Shown: in pieces, positions 34,476-45,164 of the stretch
How the letters are laid out: every line of letters starts with the position of its first letter
How positions within the stretch are numbered: position 1 is the first letter of the stretch
From: Pyrrhosoma nymphula
Taxonomy: Eukaryota > Arthropoda > Insecta > Odonata > Coenagrionidae
Direction: 5' to 3'
NCBI GenBank assembly: GCA_963573305.1
Contig: OY754332.1
Span: 138,997,977 to 139,061,976 of the forward strand
DNA length: 64,000 nt
Notes under the pieces: model-generated
Seen by the model: only the letters and a program-made list of their open reading frames with translations
What the model was told of the DNA's origin: nothing
Database searches by the model: none
Position numbers and translations under genes: made by a program

Positions 34476-34516
34476 AAGACTTGAGAATGACCTGAAAAGG
34501 TCGAAACCGGTCGTTT
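34476..34516 (+). ncRNA. Hammerhead-like motif in right arm
   Basis: Same fold as 31734-31775 on the opposite strand: stem I AAGAC/GTTTT (one G-U pair), TTGAGAA, stem II TGACC/GGTC, GAAA, ACCGGT, triplet GTC. The one pair that differs between the two copies still pairs, which suggests stem I was conserved. Confidence 0.5.
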
Positions 34517-34627
34517 TCTTGATAAAATTGTGTGGAATATAACCAAGTTTTCTTTTTGCCTAAAATGCATTCATTCCACGAAGTGAACTCGCAGACCATT
34601 GATTTTATGCTATCAAGATATTTAGGC

Positions 34628-35049
34628 GCGTATCTCAAAACTCAAACGAGAGCACTTCAAGATGTAGTATATCGTTCGATGGTTGGAACATTGACCCATT
34701 TAAGGTTACTATTGTCTGAAAATTTCAACTTTTTTCCTCATGTTTCTTCTCAATATACGCAAGAAAAGAAAATTTGTTCTTGCAAAAATATTAATGGTGC
34801 ATTTTTGCACCTTTTCCCGTGTTAGAGTTCTTTGGTGCTGAAATAAAAGAAAAATTAATTTTTTGGTCACATTTCTTACTATTTTTAATCAAAATACAAG
34901 ACAAAAGTTTTTACAACATTTTTTGTGCACAATATGCTTCAAAATACGTTTTCCCCTATTGTTAGTAAAAATTATGGGAACATTTTGGATGCAAAGATAA
35001 ATGACATTTTACACATACATATATTGTGTGAGTTCTGCATTGCCTGTAC
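34628..35049. other. Unassigned AT-rich stretch
   Basis: No recognised element. The frame at 34532-34825 has no known domain. Confidence 0.4.
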
Positions 35050-35720
35050 CTTCTCCAGGATATATGTTTCTCAATTAGATGGTCCACTTTATCTTTTTTC
35101 ACGTCCAATGGTAAGGACATACGCGATGGTCTACCTTTTTTCAGTTGGATGTTGTTCCTGTTCCTTAACCATCATTAGTTACTCTGTCACTTTTGGTTAA
35201 GGTTAGCATATGACCTAAACTCAACTTGCGACATTTTATTTCCTGTACCTTTTCGGTAGATTTTCCAGGAGTTCGTACAGACACTGTCCAATAAATTAAT
35301 AAATAATGGCCAACACCACTTTCCCCATGGTTTTATTCTTTAGTTTGCATTTGGATTGTCGTGGAGATCTACTTCACCCATGTGTTTATTGTTCTCCCCA
35401 ATAACAATAGGCTGGGGCATCTTTCCTCTCCTTTCGGCTAAATCGTTTTGCACTCCCTAGAGGAAAAACTGGTAAAGTGTTACTAGCTACAATGACAACA
35501 GAATTATCATTCCATTTTACTACAGATATTTCAGATTTCTCATCAAATGCATAATCAAAAGAGCCACGAGGTTTTTTCGCAATGGTCTTAAAATCTTGCA
35601 GTGGGCACCTTCCAGTTCTATTTTCCTGAATCCTGCCAGCTGCAAAAAATGCCTGTCTCTACGTGCGAAACATGGAAAATGATGAAAATAAAGTTTAAAA
35701 AAATAACCGGTGGTCTCGTC
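35050..35720 (-). pseudogene. piggyBac-type transposase remnant
   Basis: Minus strand, several frames. Around 35640-35460: ENRTGRCPLQDFKTIAKKPR, GSFDYAFDE, then VVKWNDNSVVIVASN and VKRFSRKE-like sequence; at about 35410-35360 GENNKHMGEVDL; at about 35310-35240 GHYLLINLLDSVCTNSW and YRKGTG. These are the C-terminal half of a piggyBac transposase (pattern RWNDNK-V--SN, YNKHMGGVD, then H--D----N-W-LYR). Stops and frameshifts are present and the catalytic N-terminal half is not recognisable. Terminal repeats were not found. Confidence 0.75.
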
Positions 35721-36638
35721 TTGTCACGCCATCACGTCGATCGTCGAGAAAGTCACGGGCAACCAAAATCCCTGGGGGCTGACGACGCACTTTGTCACTA
35801 CTTTGTCATGTATTAGTATTAGGAGCGGTGATTCGACTAGGAGCCACATCTTGACACATAAGTACTCTACAAATCCCTTCTCCTCGGATAGTGAATTATC
35901 CACTCTCCCTGCTCCAACCAGCATAATTCTCCAAAGAAGAAACCTCGAGTGGAAGTGATTACTGGCAATAGTGGTTCAGGAACGATTCCAGTTAACGTTG
36001 CCAAGCTTATCATAAAGCCAATCTGTATAATTATTCTCCCATCTTTCTGATTTCTGTCTTTAAAATCAAATAGTGCTGAACTCTTTAGCACATGCGGACG
36101 TGGAGCTTGTAAATTCATTGTGGACAGTCAACTCGACAAGAAGAAATATATTAGAGATTCTTACAGGGCCCATTATGAATTTTGTCATGTATTAGTATTA
36201 GTTTTTTGGTGGGTTATTGCATTTTGTATTTTCTTTCCATCAGTGTGTCATTAATCGTGAAATGATTTCGTCCGTCATTCGTCATTAGATTTAAGAAGGA
36301 ATTTCTCTATGTTAATTTTTGCCAATAAATGTCTAAAACCATTCATAATCTGAAAGTGGTCGTTTCGTCTTTTGCTGTGCTTCGCACTGAGGGCCAAGTT
36401 TTCCGCAGTACTGTTCTCTATCGTGATCGCGTGCCGTAGAACCCATTTCTTTTTCCTTGTATTAGGATCCGTTCGCCGTCCACCCACTGTGGGCCAGTCG
36501 GCGGACTACGTGAAGGTATGCGCTATCACAGCTGATGTCCAAACACCAGGGGCCGGGGATAGTTATCGTCCAACATCACGGTTGGCGAACTTATCTAATG
36601 GTACGTACCGTCACAAAATATATATATACATATATATA
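35721..36638. other. Unassigned stretch
   Basis: Possibly includes decayed upstream piggyBac sequence (minus frame 35867-36118), which I cannot confirm. (TA)n sequence begins at about 36619. Confidence 0.35.
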
Positions 36639-36646
36639 CCCTGAAT

Positions 36647-36649
<3 letters not shown>

Positions 36650-36698
<49 letters not shown>

Positions 36699-37072
36699 TA
36701 AAAAATTGTTAATAAACTTTTCTCAAATACTCCATCTCAGAATCGGCAGAAACTTTTTATCCGTAATCTAAACATATCTAGCTAACTATTTCAAAAATAA
36801 AATTTAGTGGAAATTCATAAATGCGCTTTTTATAAATATTTAAACATTTACAATTTTCTCTCGCACGGCCCGTGTTTAAAAAAATTGTTAATAAACTTTT
36901 CTCAAATACTCCATCTCAGAATCGGCCGAAACTTTTTTTCCGTAATCTAAACATATCCAGTAAACTACTCAAAAAATAAAATTTAGTGTAAATTCATAAA
37001 TGCGTTTTTTATAAATATTTAAACGTTTACAATTTTCTCTCGCGCGGCCCGTCGGCTCCCCCATTTGGAATA
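36650..37072. repeat. Left outer TIR with two 178-base tandem units
   Basis: After a (TA)n tract to about 36695, the unit beginning gtttaaaaaattgttaataa occurs at 36696 and 36874 (period 178). The arm ends in cccgtcggctcccccatttggaa at 37072, where LINE sequence starts. It corresponds in reverse to 45388-45968. Confidence 0.85.
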
Positions 37073-38146
37073 CATCTACATCTACATATTACCCCGCAAG
37101 CCGCCTCAATAGGCGTGTGGCGGGGGGTGTTAGGACACCAGCCGTTTACATATAAAATGGACACGCTCTTATGAAATTACGCCTAGCATTTATTATAGTC
37201 CCTTATTGTTCGGGGGAAAAACGAATTCCTATACCTATCCGTTCGGCAAAATATCTCTCTTAATTTATCGTTTCTGTCGGACCTGGAAATATAGTGGGGT
37301 TCTAATAGGATGTTCTCCGTGTCGCTCTGAAAGATATCTATTCTCAATTGTTCAAGCAATCTAAGCCTAGCGCGCAGCCTCCGAGTCTCTAGCGGTCCAG
37401 CCTAGTTCGTTTAACATCTGTTTAACGCTGTCTGTACGCCCGCAGCAGTTTTTGACGAATCCCGCAGCTTTCCTTTGTATTTTATTAAGTTCCCGGATTA
37501 AGTCTTTCTGCACCGGATCCCATATGCTCGCTGCATATTCAAGGTGTGGCCGGACGAGTGCGAAATAGCACCTCTCTTTTACTTTTTCATCCGAAAATCT
37601 TCCCACAATACGCTTGACGAATCCTAGCTTCTTCAGAGCTCTGCCACAAATATTTCTTATATGTGCTCCCCACGTTAGGTCCGAAGTTATCATAACTCCT
37701 AGGTACTTCACTTCGTCTGTCGCCTTTATGTTAACACCATCCACAGCATATACATGGGAATAGTTGGACGACCTCCGCAAGAAATGTACCGCCGTGCATT
37801 TGCTCAGATTAAGTTCGAGTCCCCACTCTTGGCTCCACACATGAACGTTGTTTAAATCCGATGATAGAGTTTCAAAGTCAGAGTGATCACTAATTTCACG
37901 ATAGATGACAGCGTCCTCGGCAAATAGACGTATTTTACTGCTAATTCGAGAGCATATATCATTTATGTTTATAATGAACAAAAGGGGTCCGATCACGCTT
38001 CCTTGCGGGACACCTGATGTCACTTTAACTACATCAGAGCTAATTCCGTCAAGAACTACCCTTTGCTTACGATCACTCAGAAAGTCGCGTATCCAGTTTA
38101 CTACTGTTTCGTTTAGGCCGCATGGCTGTAATTTGTATAAAAGTTT
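37073..38146 (-). pseudogene. CR1/Jockey-group LINE, 3' half
   Basis: Minus strand ORF2 downstream half: VTSGVPQGSVIGPLLFI, INDICSRI, then RLFAEDAVIYREI where the catalytic FADD reads FAED, then LNLSKCTAVHFLRR, VKYLGVMITSDLTW, RPHLEYAASIWDPVQKDL and RKAAGFVKNCCGRTDSVKQM. The coding part then runs through frame breaks to a 3' end at about 37073 consisting of (tagatg)-type repeats (plus strand tacatctacatctacat). It is continuous with 42503-43514; the hAT at 38155-42494 splits it. The copy is inactive because of the active-site change and 5' truncation. Confidence 0.88.
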
Positions 38147-38569
38147 GTTATGAGTAGAGCGCGGAAAAAAAGTCTTTTGACTTTTTGTAGAAGTGGGACT
38201 TTAGTGGTTTTAAATACAAATCTTCACCAATCTCATCAAATAAGACAGTTTTTAATGACTTTTTTAGAGACTTTTTGGGACTTTTTTGGCGTGGCGGGAC
38301 TTTTTGGATTAAAAGAGACTTTTCTGGGCCTTTTTATTTAAACCACATGCCTAAGTTAATATTTGGCTGTTGTGATCACATTTGTTCAAATGTGTGTTTG
38401 ACACAACTGTGTTTTTCATGCGATACTACACGGAGCAGAGATGTACTGTAAAATGTAAGCTTCTAATAATTGTTAATGCGAAATTTTATTAATAGCTCCG
38501 GAAACTGCAATGAATTCTTTCTATTGCTCCACCGTTCATGAAATAATCACACTCACTCAGTGCTTCAAC

Positions 38570-38830
38570 CCGAAGGTTGGTTTGAATAGGTGAGGGTAGA
38601 GCTCACCTCGTACTTATCCATTTGCATGTCAAATTCACATATTGTTCCTTTCCCTGGGCCACCTCGCACTTCGAGTTTTTTTGCTGAGGGTGTCCAAAGA
38701 CTTCACAAAGGGATAGATTGATCTGAAAGAATGCATTGATCTAATTATGAACCAGGTTATTTGAACCCGGGTGGTCGGCGGACAAGCCGACAGTGCTACA
38801 CTGTATGCTAGCACTCCGCTTTTGTTTAGG
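38570..38830 (-). repeat. tRNA-derived SINE remnant inside the hAT
   Basis: Minus strand: AGTGCTAGCATACAGTGTAG (A-box region) and GGGTTCAAATAACC (B-box region) at 38825-38757, followed by a body to about 38570. Probably inserted into the hAT left end, making a fourth nesting level, but no duplication was identified. Confidence 0.5.
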
Positions 38831-39055
38831 AGATTAGAGCATTAAGATGATTTAGAATTTCCGACGAGGTTAATGCGTCACATTGTGTGAAGATGATCAT
38901 TAAATGAACCTACATTGTAGCGAGGCAAGCAATGCGCCCTTAGCACTCGATCGAAGAGGAAAAATTAAGGCTAAACAAGGACCGGTTAATGTATGTACAT
39001 TGTATGAACACTATTCTCTTTTATATTCGAGTAAGCCTCGTAAAGTCTCAGTCAT

Positions 39056-42000
39056 TTGCTGAGGTTTCAAAGCGTCGTAAGACCATCGTCCGCTTGCTTG
39101 TGTAGCCCAAGGTATAAAGTGAATTGCTCAAGATATAAAGGGAAGAAAATGTATAAGGTGAAAGGACAGGCGTCTTCAGGAGCCAAGCTGACTGCGTATG
39201 CTTCACTATGCAAGTATCTGCAAGTACTGAGCAACAGTATTTACTGCAATGCTTGTGAAAAAACCGTGATTATCAATACAACTTTTGAATCTGACGACTT
39301 TAATAATTATAATAATTACCTTAAGAATCCTTTGACATTCCCAAATAAGTCAATATTGTTAGATACATCTTCAACTATAAATTACGTATGTTTTTAATTA
39401 TAATTCCTTAGAAATACACAGACCTAATTTAAGCAATTCTGAATTACTACTTTTAAAAGTAATTTTGATAATAAATGATCTTTCTCATTATTTTTCAAGA
39501 TATCATCGGACAAAAAGTCGCACGTGAAACAGCACATTGACAGCTCATCGCATCTATCTCAAGTGAAATTAAAGGAGACCGTGAGCTTGCAGAGTTTACG
39601 ACAGAGCCAACTATCGTTTACATCCACCAGCGATGAGTTTGCTTTGGACTTGTGCGAGCTATTTGTGGGATTGAACATTCCTACTCACAAATCAAAACAC
39701 CCTTTATTCACATCATTTATGGAAAAATATTTAAGGAGGACAGTTCCATCTGAGAGTTCTCTTCGGAAAACCTACTTACCGATACTCCACGAAAAGGTAT
39801 GAATTTTTAAATACTTTTATGTAGTAAATGGTCTAAAAATCTTTTACATACCTGCTCTCAGGATAGAAGCGTTAAAAACTTTGGTTTAATACGATTTCAA
39901 AGAAATATTCCGCCGTATCAATCATTGTGTTATAAAAATAGTTCACTAAAATATAATTTTTTTTAAATAATACATATTTTATTATATCTTTGCACGGTGT
40001 TTACAAAAGTTGTTTACAAAATTTAAAAACAATACAAAAAATTACATTACAGTCAAGCCATTTAACATACATATTTTTGGAGTAAATTCTTCACGGGTTT
40101 CTTTTTCTTCCTTTACAAAATAGCCTTTTAAGTCCTGCTAAGCCTTTCCAAGGTTGTCAGCAGGTGCTCTTTTTTATGTCTCTTTATTTTCACTAGGTTA
40201 TTCAATACATATTTAAAATCGATTAAATACAATATTTATACATTAGTTCAAGTTTAAAATAAATAAAAAAATAAAATAAAAAAATTGAATAATGTATTTA
40301 GTTACCTACCTAACAACTAACTTATACCTTATACCTAACAAGGTATAAGTTAGTTTAAATGTAACTTATACCTTGAATACATGCAATTCAACATGCATAG
40401 TTTGCGTCGGAAGTAATATTATCTATTGGAATACTTTACTATTTCCTGGTGGTAAGCTCATTGGAATAAGATTAAAAACAACGTATTAACTCTTACGAAG
40501 AAAGTAATTATGTGCCCATGCCAATTTTTTATTACTCTTTTAAGTGTTTGCCATCCATATTATTTTTTTTAATGATTTTGTGTTTTAGAACACGAAAAGT
40601 ATCAAGAATGACCTGAAAGAAAGCAAATTATATACCATTGCTGATGAAACAACTGATGTTAAGGGTCGATATGTGTGCAACATATTGGTAGGAAAATTGA
40701 CACAGGATGAGCCCAATAAGCCCTACCTCGTCGGATCCAAGCAACTTGAAAGAGTAAATAATGAAACGGTCGCGCGCTGTATTGACGAATCCTTAAGTAA
40801 GCACTGATACCTAAATTGTTATAGTGAAATGTTTGCTGATAAAGCGAGCATATTCAAATTAGAACTGAAATTAATTAACGGTATAACTTATGTTGATGAG
40901 TTTTTTGCCGCATCTTTACCTTATTTATCGTAATATACTCGCCAATTTTTTTACAGCCTCCTTGTTTGGAGATAATAGTGCTAGAAAGAATTTACTTCTT
41001 CTCCTAACCGATGGAGCGGCGTACATGGTTAAAGCCGCCAAGGTTTTGGTGGTTTTCTACCCTAAAATGATTCACATCACTTGCAAAGTGCATGCTCTTC
41101 ACAGGGTATGTGAAGAAATTCGCAAAAGATTTCCCACTGCAAATAAGTGGGTCTCTACCATTAAAAAGGTACTTGCTCTTAATAAAACTAAAAATAAAAT
41201 TTCGTTGCTAAAATATTACTGCAGAGCTCATATGTAATATTTTCGTAGGTATTTTTGAAAGCACCATCGCGCGTGGAAATATATAAAACATTCTGCTATG
41301 ATCTGCCATTGCCTCCGGACCCAGCCCTCACGAGATTTGGAACATGGCTGGAAGCTTGCGTGTTCAATGCCCAACACTTCGAAAAAATTAAGAATGTAAA
41401 TAACTATCTGTAGTTATATTTGTGACTGATGAATCAATTCCATTATATGTAATAGAATTCCTGCCAGTTTTGCTCACTTAATAATAACTACAACTGCACG
41501 TTCGAAATTTAAGAGGAAAACTGTATTTTAATTTTTTACTTCAGGTTATACAGAATATTGACCCTGAGGATGATGCAGAATGTGTAGAAAATGCTCGAGA
41601 ACTCTTACAAGATAGCACACTTCCCCTGGATCTGATATGCATTTCAGCATCCTTTGGGTTTTTGGTTCAAAAAATCAAATACCTCGAATCTTCCATCCTG
41701 AGCCTCAGTGATTCGGTGTCGACAATTATGGATGTAAAGAAAAAACTTGCATGCGCAAAGGGTGAACAAGCCGTAAGTGTTTATACCAAATTGTGTAATG
41801 TTTTGAGTAAAGACGAAGGCTTCGAGTTGATGAGTGATGTAGCTCAGATTCTCAATGGAGAGCTCAAGGGGCAGACATCTAAGATTTTCCAAAGACTCAA
41901 TGTAAGTGAAGTGGCTACGCTGAGGTATGCTCCTATGACAACCTGTGAAGTTGAGCGAACGTTTTCTATGTACAAACTTATTTTGAGCGACCGTCGCACA

Positions 42001-42087
42001 ACGTTCACCATGGAAAACATGGAAAAATATCTTGTCTGCCATTACTTTATGACGCGTCTTCGAGGCAATGCCACTGAAAGTACTTAA
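39056..42087 (+). CDS. hAT transposase (multi-exon)
   Basis: Cut-and-paste transposase. Exons inferred from homology and splice sites: about 39110-39300 (SIYCNACEK, zinc-finger cysteines); 39500-39797 (KKSHVKQHIDSSSH, completing a BED-type finger, then LYLCELF-like region and SSLRKTYLPIL, donor GTATGA); 40590-40795 (LYTIADETTDVKGRYVCN with the first catalytic Asp); 40958-41168 (LLLLLTDGAAYMVKAA with the second Asp, then TCKVHALHRVCEEI, the conserved C-x-H block); 41250-41395; 41545-42087 with the dimerisation domain ending TTCEVERTFSMYKLILSDRR. All exons are open. Exon 1 borders and the start codon (39149 or earlier) are uncertain. The gene may still be functional. Confidence 0.85.
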
Positions 42088-42502
42088 ATATTTTTCCTAT
42101 ATTTTATATGATGCAATTAAGAAATAAAATCTGCTATCTAAAACTTGTATTTTAACTTTAATTTCCCCTTTCCAAAATAAAGATAGATATTTATCAGCTA
42201 TAAAAATTATAGGGAATAACATTTTTCTTCCACAATTGTTGATCATCAAACGAAGTGTTATTCAGAATTTAAAAAAATATTTCGTAAATTATGGTTTTTC
42301 CTTTCTTAAAGTCTATATAATAACTCGAAAACCCATGAATCTGCATCTCTAGGCTCTTTTCTCCAACAATTCAGTTAAATTCAGCAACTTTCTCACGGAA
42401 ATAACTCAGACTTTTGAGAGACTTTTTTCAAAAATATTGGTGACTTTTTAGGCGAATTATTTTGCAAAATTGAAGACTTTTTTTCCGCGCTCTAGTTATG
42501 AG

Positions 42503-43514
42503 GTACCGTGTCGAAAGCTTTCTTAAAATCTAGAAATAATGCGTCAACTTGTCTTTTCGATTCACCAGATTTGAGAACGTCATGAAGATAGAGCGCGAGT
42601 TGTGTTTCACATGATCTACCTTTCCGGAAGCCGTGTTGAGAGCCATGGAGGACGTTACGACTGTCCAGGAACGTCATGATATTGCTAACGATGATATGTT
42701 CGAGTATCTTGCCTATAATCGACGTTAATGAAATTGGTCGATAGTTCCCTGGGTCGTGTCTGTTTCCCTTTTTGAATATCGGTGTAACGTTTGCAATTTT
42801 CCAGTCTAATGGTATCTTTCCTTCAGACAATGACTTCTTGAATATCATGTCTAAGAACGGTGCGATCTGTGGCGCTAACTCCTTGAGGACACGCGCGGGT
42901 ATTCCCTCCGGACCCGGAGATTTACTATTTTTTATCGACTGTAGCTGTTTAGTTATCCCATCGCGTTGAATAGTGATTTCTTTCATCGGTTCCTCAGTGA
43001 ATGAAATTTCAAAATTACATGCAGTATTGTCTGTAGTGTATACACTTTCGAAGTGGGAATTTAACGTGTTAGCTTTGACAATATTTTCGGTGACAAGTTT
43101 GCCATCTTTATCAAATAACGAATCTACGGTTGAAGATTTTCCCTGAAGCTCTCTCGCATATGACCAAAAAGATTTCGGATTTTCTTCGAGTAATTCACCA
43201 AGTACTTTTTTCTTGAAATTTCGCAATGCAGAACGCATTGATTTCTTAGTTTTTGAGCGTTGCGCAGCGTAACTTTCTTTTGCTTCAAGTTCCTTCGATT
43301 TGTCACCTACCGTAGTGGACTTTTTGACCAACTTGTACAATTTTCTCTGTCTCTTAAGGTCCCTCCTAACATCGTTGTTATACCAGCGAGGTTCTTTACT
43401 GTCGCATTTCAATTTTTGCGGAATATATTCTTGATTCCCTGTCGTAGAATTTTTAAGAAATATTTCCATGATTCATCAGTGCTTTTATCCTCTGTTTTAG
43501 CTACGAAGTCCGTG
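42503..43514 (-). pseudogene. CR1/Jockey-group LINE, 5' half of RT
   Basis: Minus strand: linker after the endonuclease (KEPRWYNNDVRRDLKRQRKL, PKSFWSYARELQGK), then RT motifs GPEGIPARVLKELAPQIAPF, DWKIANVTPIFKKGNRHDPG, NYRPISLTSIIGKILEHII, GSQHGFRKGRSCETQLALYL and DALFLDFKKAFDTVPHN, where the hAT insertion cuts it. The endonuclease is absent: the copy ends (5' truncation) at about 43512 against the inner inverted repeat of the host transposon. Confidence 0.9.
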
Positions 43515-43735
43515 TAGCAGACACGTGATGCAAGCCTAAACATTTCCCTAATTGCTCAAGGTCGTGGCTATATGAGATAAAAATATATTATTAACTATCA
43601 ATGTTAACAACAATTCTTATTTGTTCTGTTAAATGGATGTTTGCAGAGAAATTAACCACTGAGCCCCACTTTCTCTGCGCTAAGTTTTTTCTAACTACTC
43701 CGACACAATCGATTGAAAACTCTTGCTCGGCGTTA
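43515..43735. repeat. Left inner TIR segment of the host transposon
   Basis: Starts gcagacacgtgatgcaagcc and matches, in reverse, 45165-45379, including seagments such as gatggatgtttgcagagaaa-type sequence with a few mismatches. It was contiguous with 36639-37072 before the LINE inserted. Confidence 0.85.
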
Positions 43736-43869
43736 ATGACAATGGAAAACGGACACATAAACAGAAGACTAATTTTAGGAAATTTGAAAGAGATATTTTG
43801 TAATTTAAGGAAAAATATGCTGAAGATACTGCTTCATTATAAAATTTGCAGAGCTCAGACCTAAGAAGT

Positions 43870-45030
43870 GCGTTCTTGCGGGAGCATCAGGAACTCATAC
43901 CGTATGCGTGTGTCTGGCGCATCAAAATATGAAATTAATGATTTTAGGTGCAAGGTTGTCACCACTAAATCTAGGGGATAACACCGAGCCGCTATTGTCA
44001 TATAAAGACTATTAGTCAGCAATGATGTGTTTCCCTGCGACCGAGGCAAGCCATGTGAACGAATGTAAAAATTGCCCTGGGCCGAGCAAAATTCGGAATT
44101 CAGTAGAAGAACACTTTGATGGAAATTTAGTTGATAGCATTACTTACCACCAATGGGTTCAAGGTAACCATTGCTCCCTAGAAATTTTTACAAAATCTAC
44201 CGATAACTTTTTGAAACTTTTATTGAAAAGTTACAGAAACTTCAGCCACATGACTACATTGCTAAAAATCAATCTGATTTTCTTTGAAATGTAAAGCATA
44301 ACATCCAAGTGGGGCAGGTTCTCGTCATTGAAGATTTTCCAGAAAATTACGCTTTCGTTTTACATGACAGCATGCAAGGTATGCACTGGAATAACGGCCA
44401 AGCTACAGTTCACCTCTTTGCTTGCTATTACAGCCCTAAGGTCCAGGATAATGTAATCCCATTGAACTTCGTAATCATATCAGACAGCCTGAAGCATATA
44501 ACATCAACTGTACATGTTTTTCAAAAACTTCTACTTAAAGTCTTTAAATTGAAAGTTACGTAGCTTCAAAAAGAAAAATATTATTCAGATGGAGCAGCTG
44601 CTCATTATATAACACGTATAACATTCAGAACTTATCTCTTCACAGGAAAGATTTCACAGTCTCTGCAGAATGGCATTTCTTTGCTACATCGCATGGTAAA
44701 GGGCCAAGTGACGGACTGGGAGGAACTTTGAAAATACTAGCAGCAAGAGCAAGTCTTCAGCTTCCATACGAAAAACAAATACACGAAACATACGAAAAAC
44801 AAACACCTATAGAACTCTTTAAACGGTCAAAAGATCATATTTTAGTAGTGGATTTTGGCTACGCAAAGAAAGAAGAAATTAGAAAACATTCCGATGTACT
44901 TGCGAAAAGATTTCGTCAGCCAGTTAGTATACCAGGCATTAGGGAGATTCATGCAGCAATACCCGAATCAAATGGAGTGGTTATAATGAAGAGACTCTTC
45001 GTCCAGCAAGGGATGAGGATTCATCTGTAG
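43870..45030 (+). pseudogene. DDE-like transposase of an invertebrate family, broken
   Basis: Reads in three frames, together giving a protein pattern I know from many invertebrate genomes: GTHTVCVCLAHQNMKLM, CKNCPGPSKIRN, SITYHQWVQG, then VIEDFPENYAFVLHDSMQGM, HWNNGQATVHLFACYY, YSDGAAAHY, and AEWHFFATSHGKGPSDGLGG followed by ARASLQLP. Aspartates in VIEDF, YSDGA and PSDGL are candidates for a DDE/D catalytic triad (inference). The frame changes at about 44294 (stop), 44563 (stop) and near 44615. It lies between inverted repeats, so it is the probable transposase of the 36639-45978 element. Confidence 0.7.
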
Positions 45031-45164
45031 TTGCAGGCAGGAGTATCAGGATCCTCAAATAAAATATTTCGGAGAGGACCCCTTCGTACAAGGTAGGACA
45101 TCATATGTTTACGAAAAGCATGCTAACTTAGCCATTTTACATTTGTTATAAATACAAGGTTTTT

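Larger units (their letters stand above)
31685..34607 (-). mobile_element. Penelope-like element, head-to-head double copy
   Basis: A long minus-strand copy (start near 33950, running left) and a short, internally deleted plus-strand copy (start near 33925, running right) share their 5' region. The junction is an exact palindrome with 37-base arms (33887-33923 and 33949-33985) and a 25-base spacer. Outer ends are inverted repeats: about 31688-32480 against 34020-34567, ending attttaggcaaaaag. Direct repeats TGCTATCAATATTTTAGGC (31675-31693) and TGCTATCAAGATATTTAGGC (34608-34627) flank the unit and may be the target duplication. Such mixed inverted structures are typical of Penelope-like elements. 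Confidence 0.8.
38155..42494 (+). mobile_element. hAT transposon, 4340 bases, nested in LINE
   Basis: Perfect 8-base target duplication GTTATGAG at 38147-38154 and 42495-42502. Inverted termini TAGAGCGCGGAAAAAAAGTC at both ends, 22 bases long, fitting the hAT consensus start YARNG. Subterminal regions carry many copies of GACTTTTT, likely transposase-binding repeats. It contains a multi-exon transposase on the plus strand and a SINE remnant at about 38570-38830. The LINE reading frame is exactly restored when the insert and one duplication copy are removed. Confidence 0.95.
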
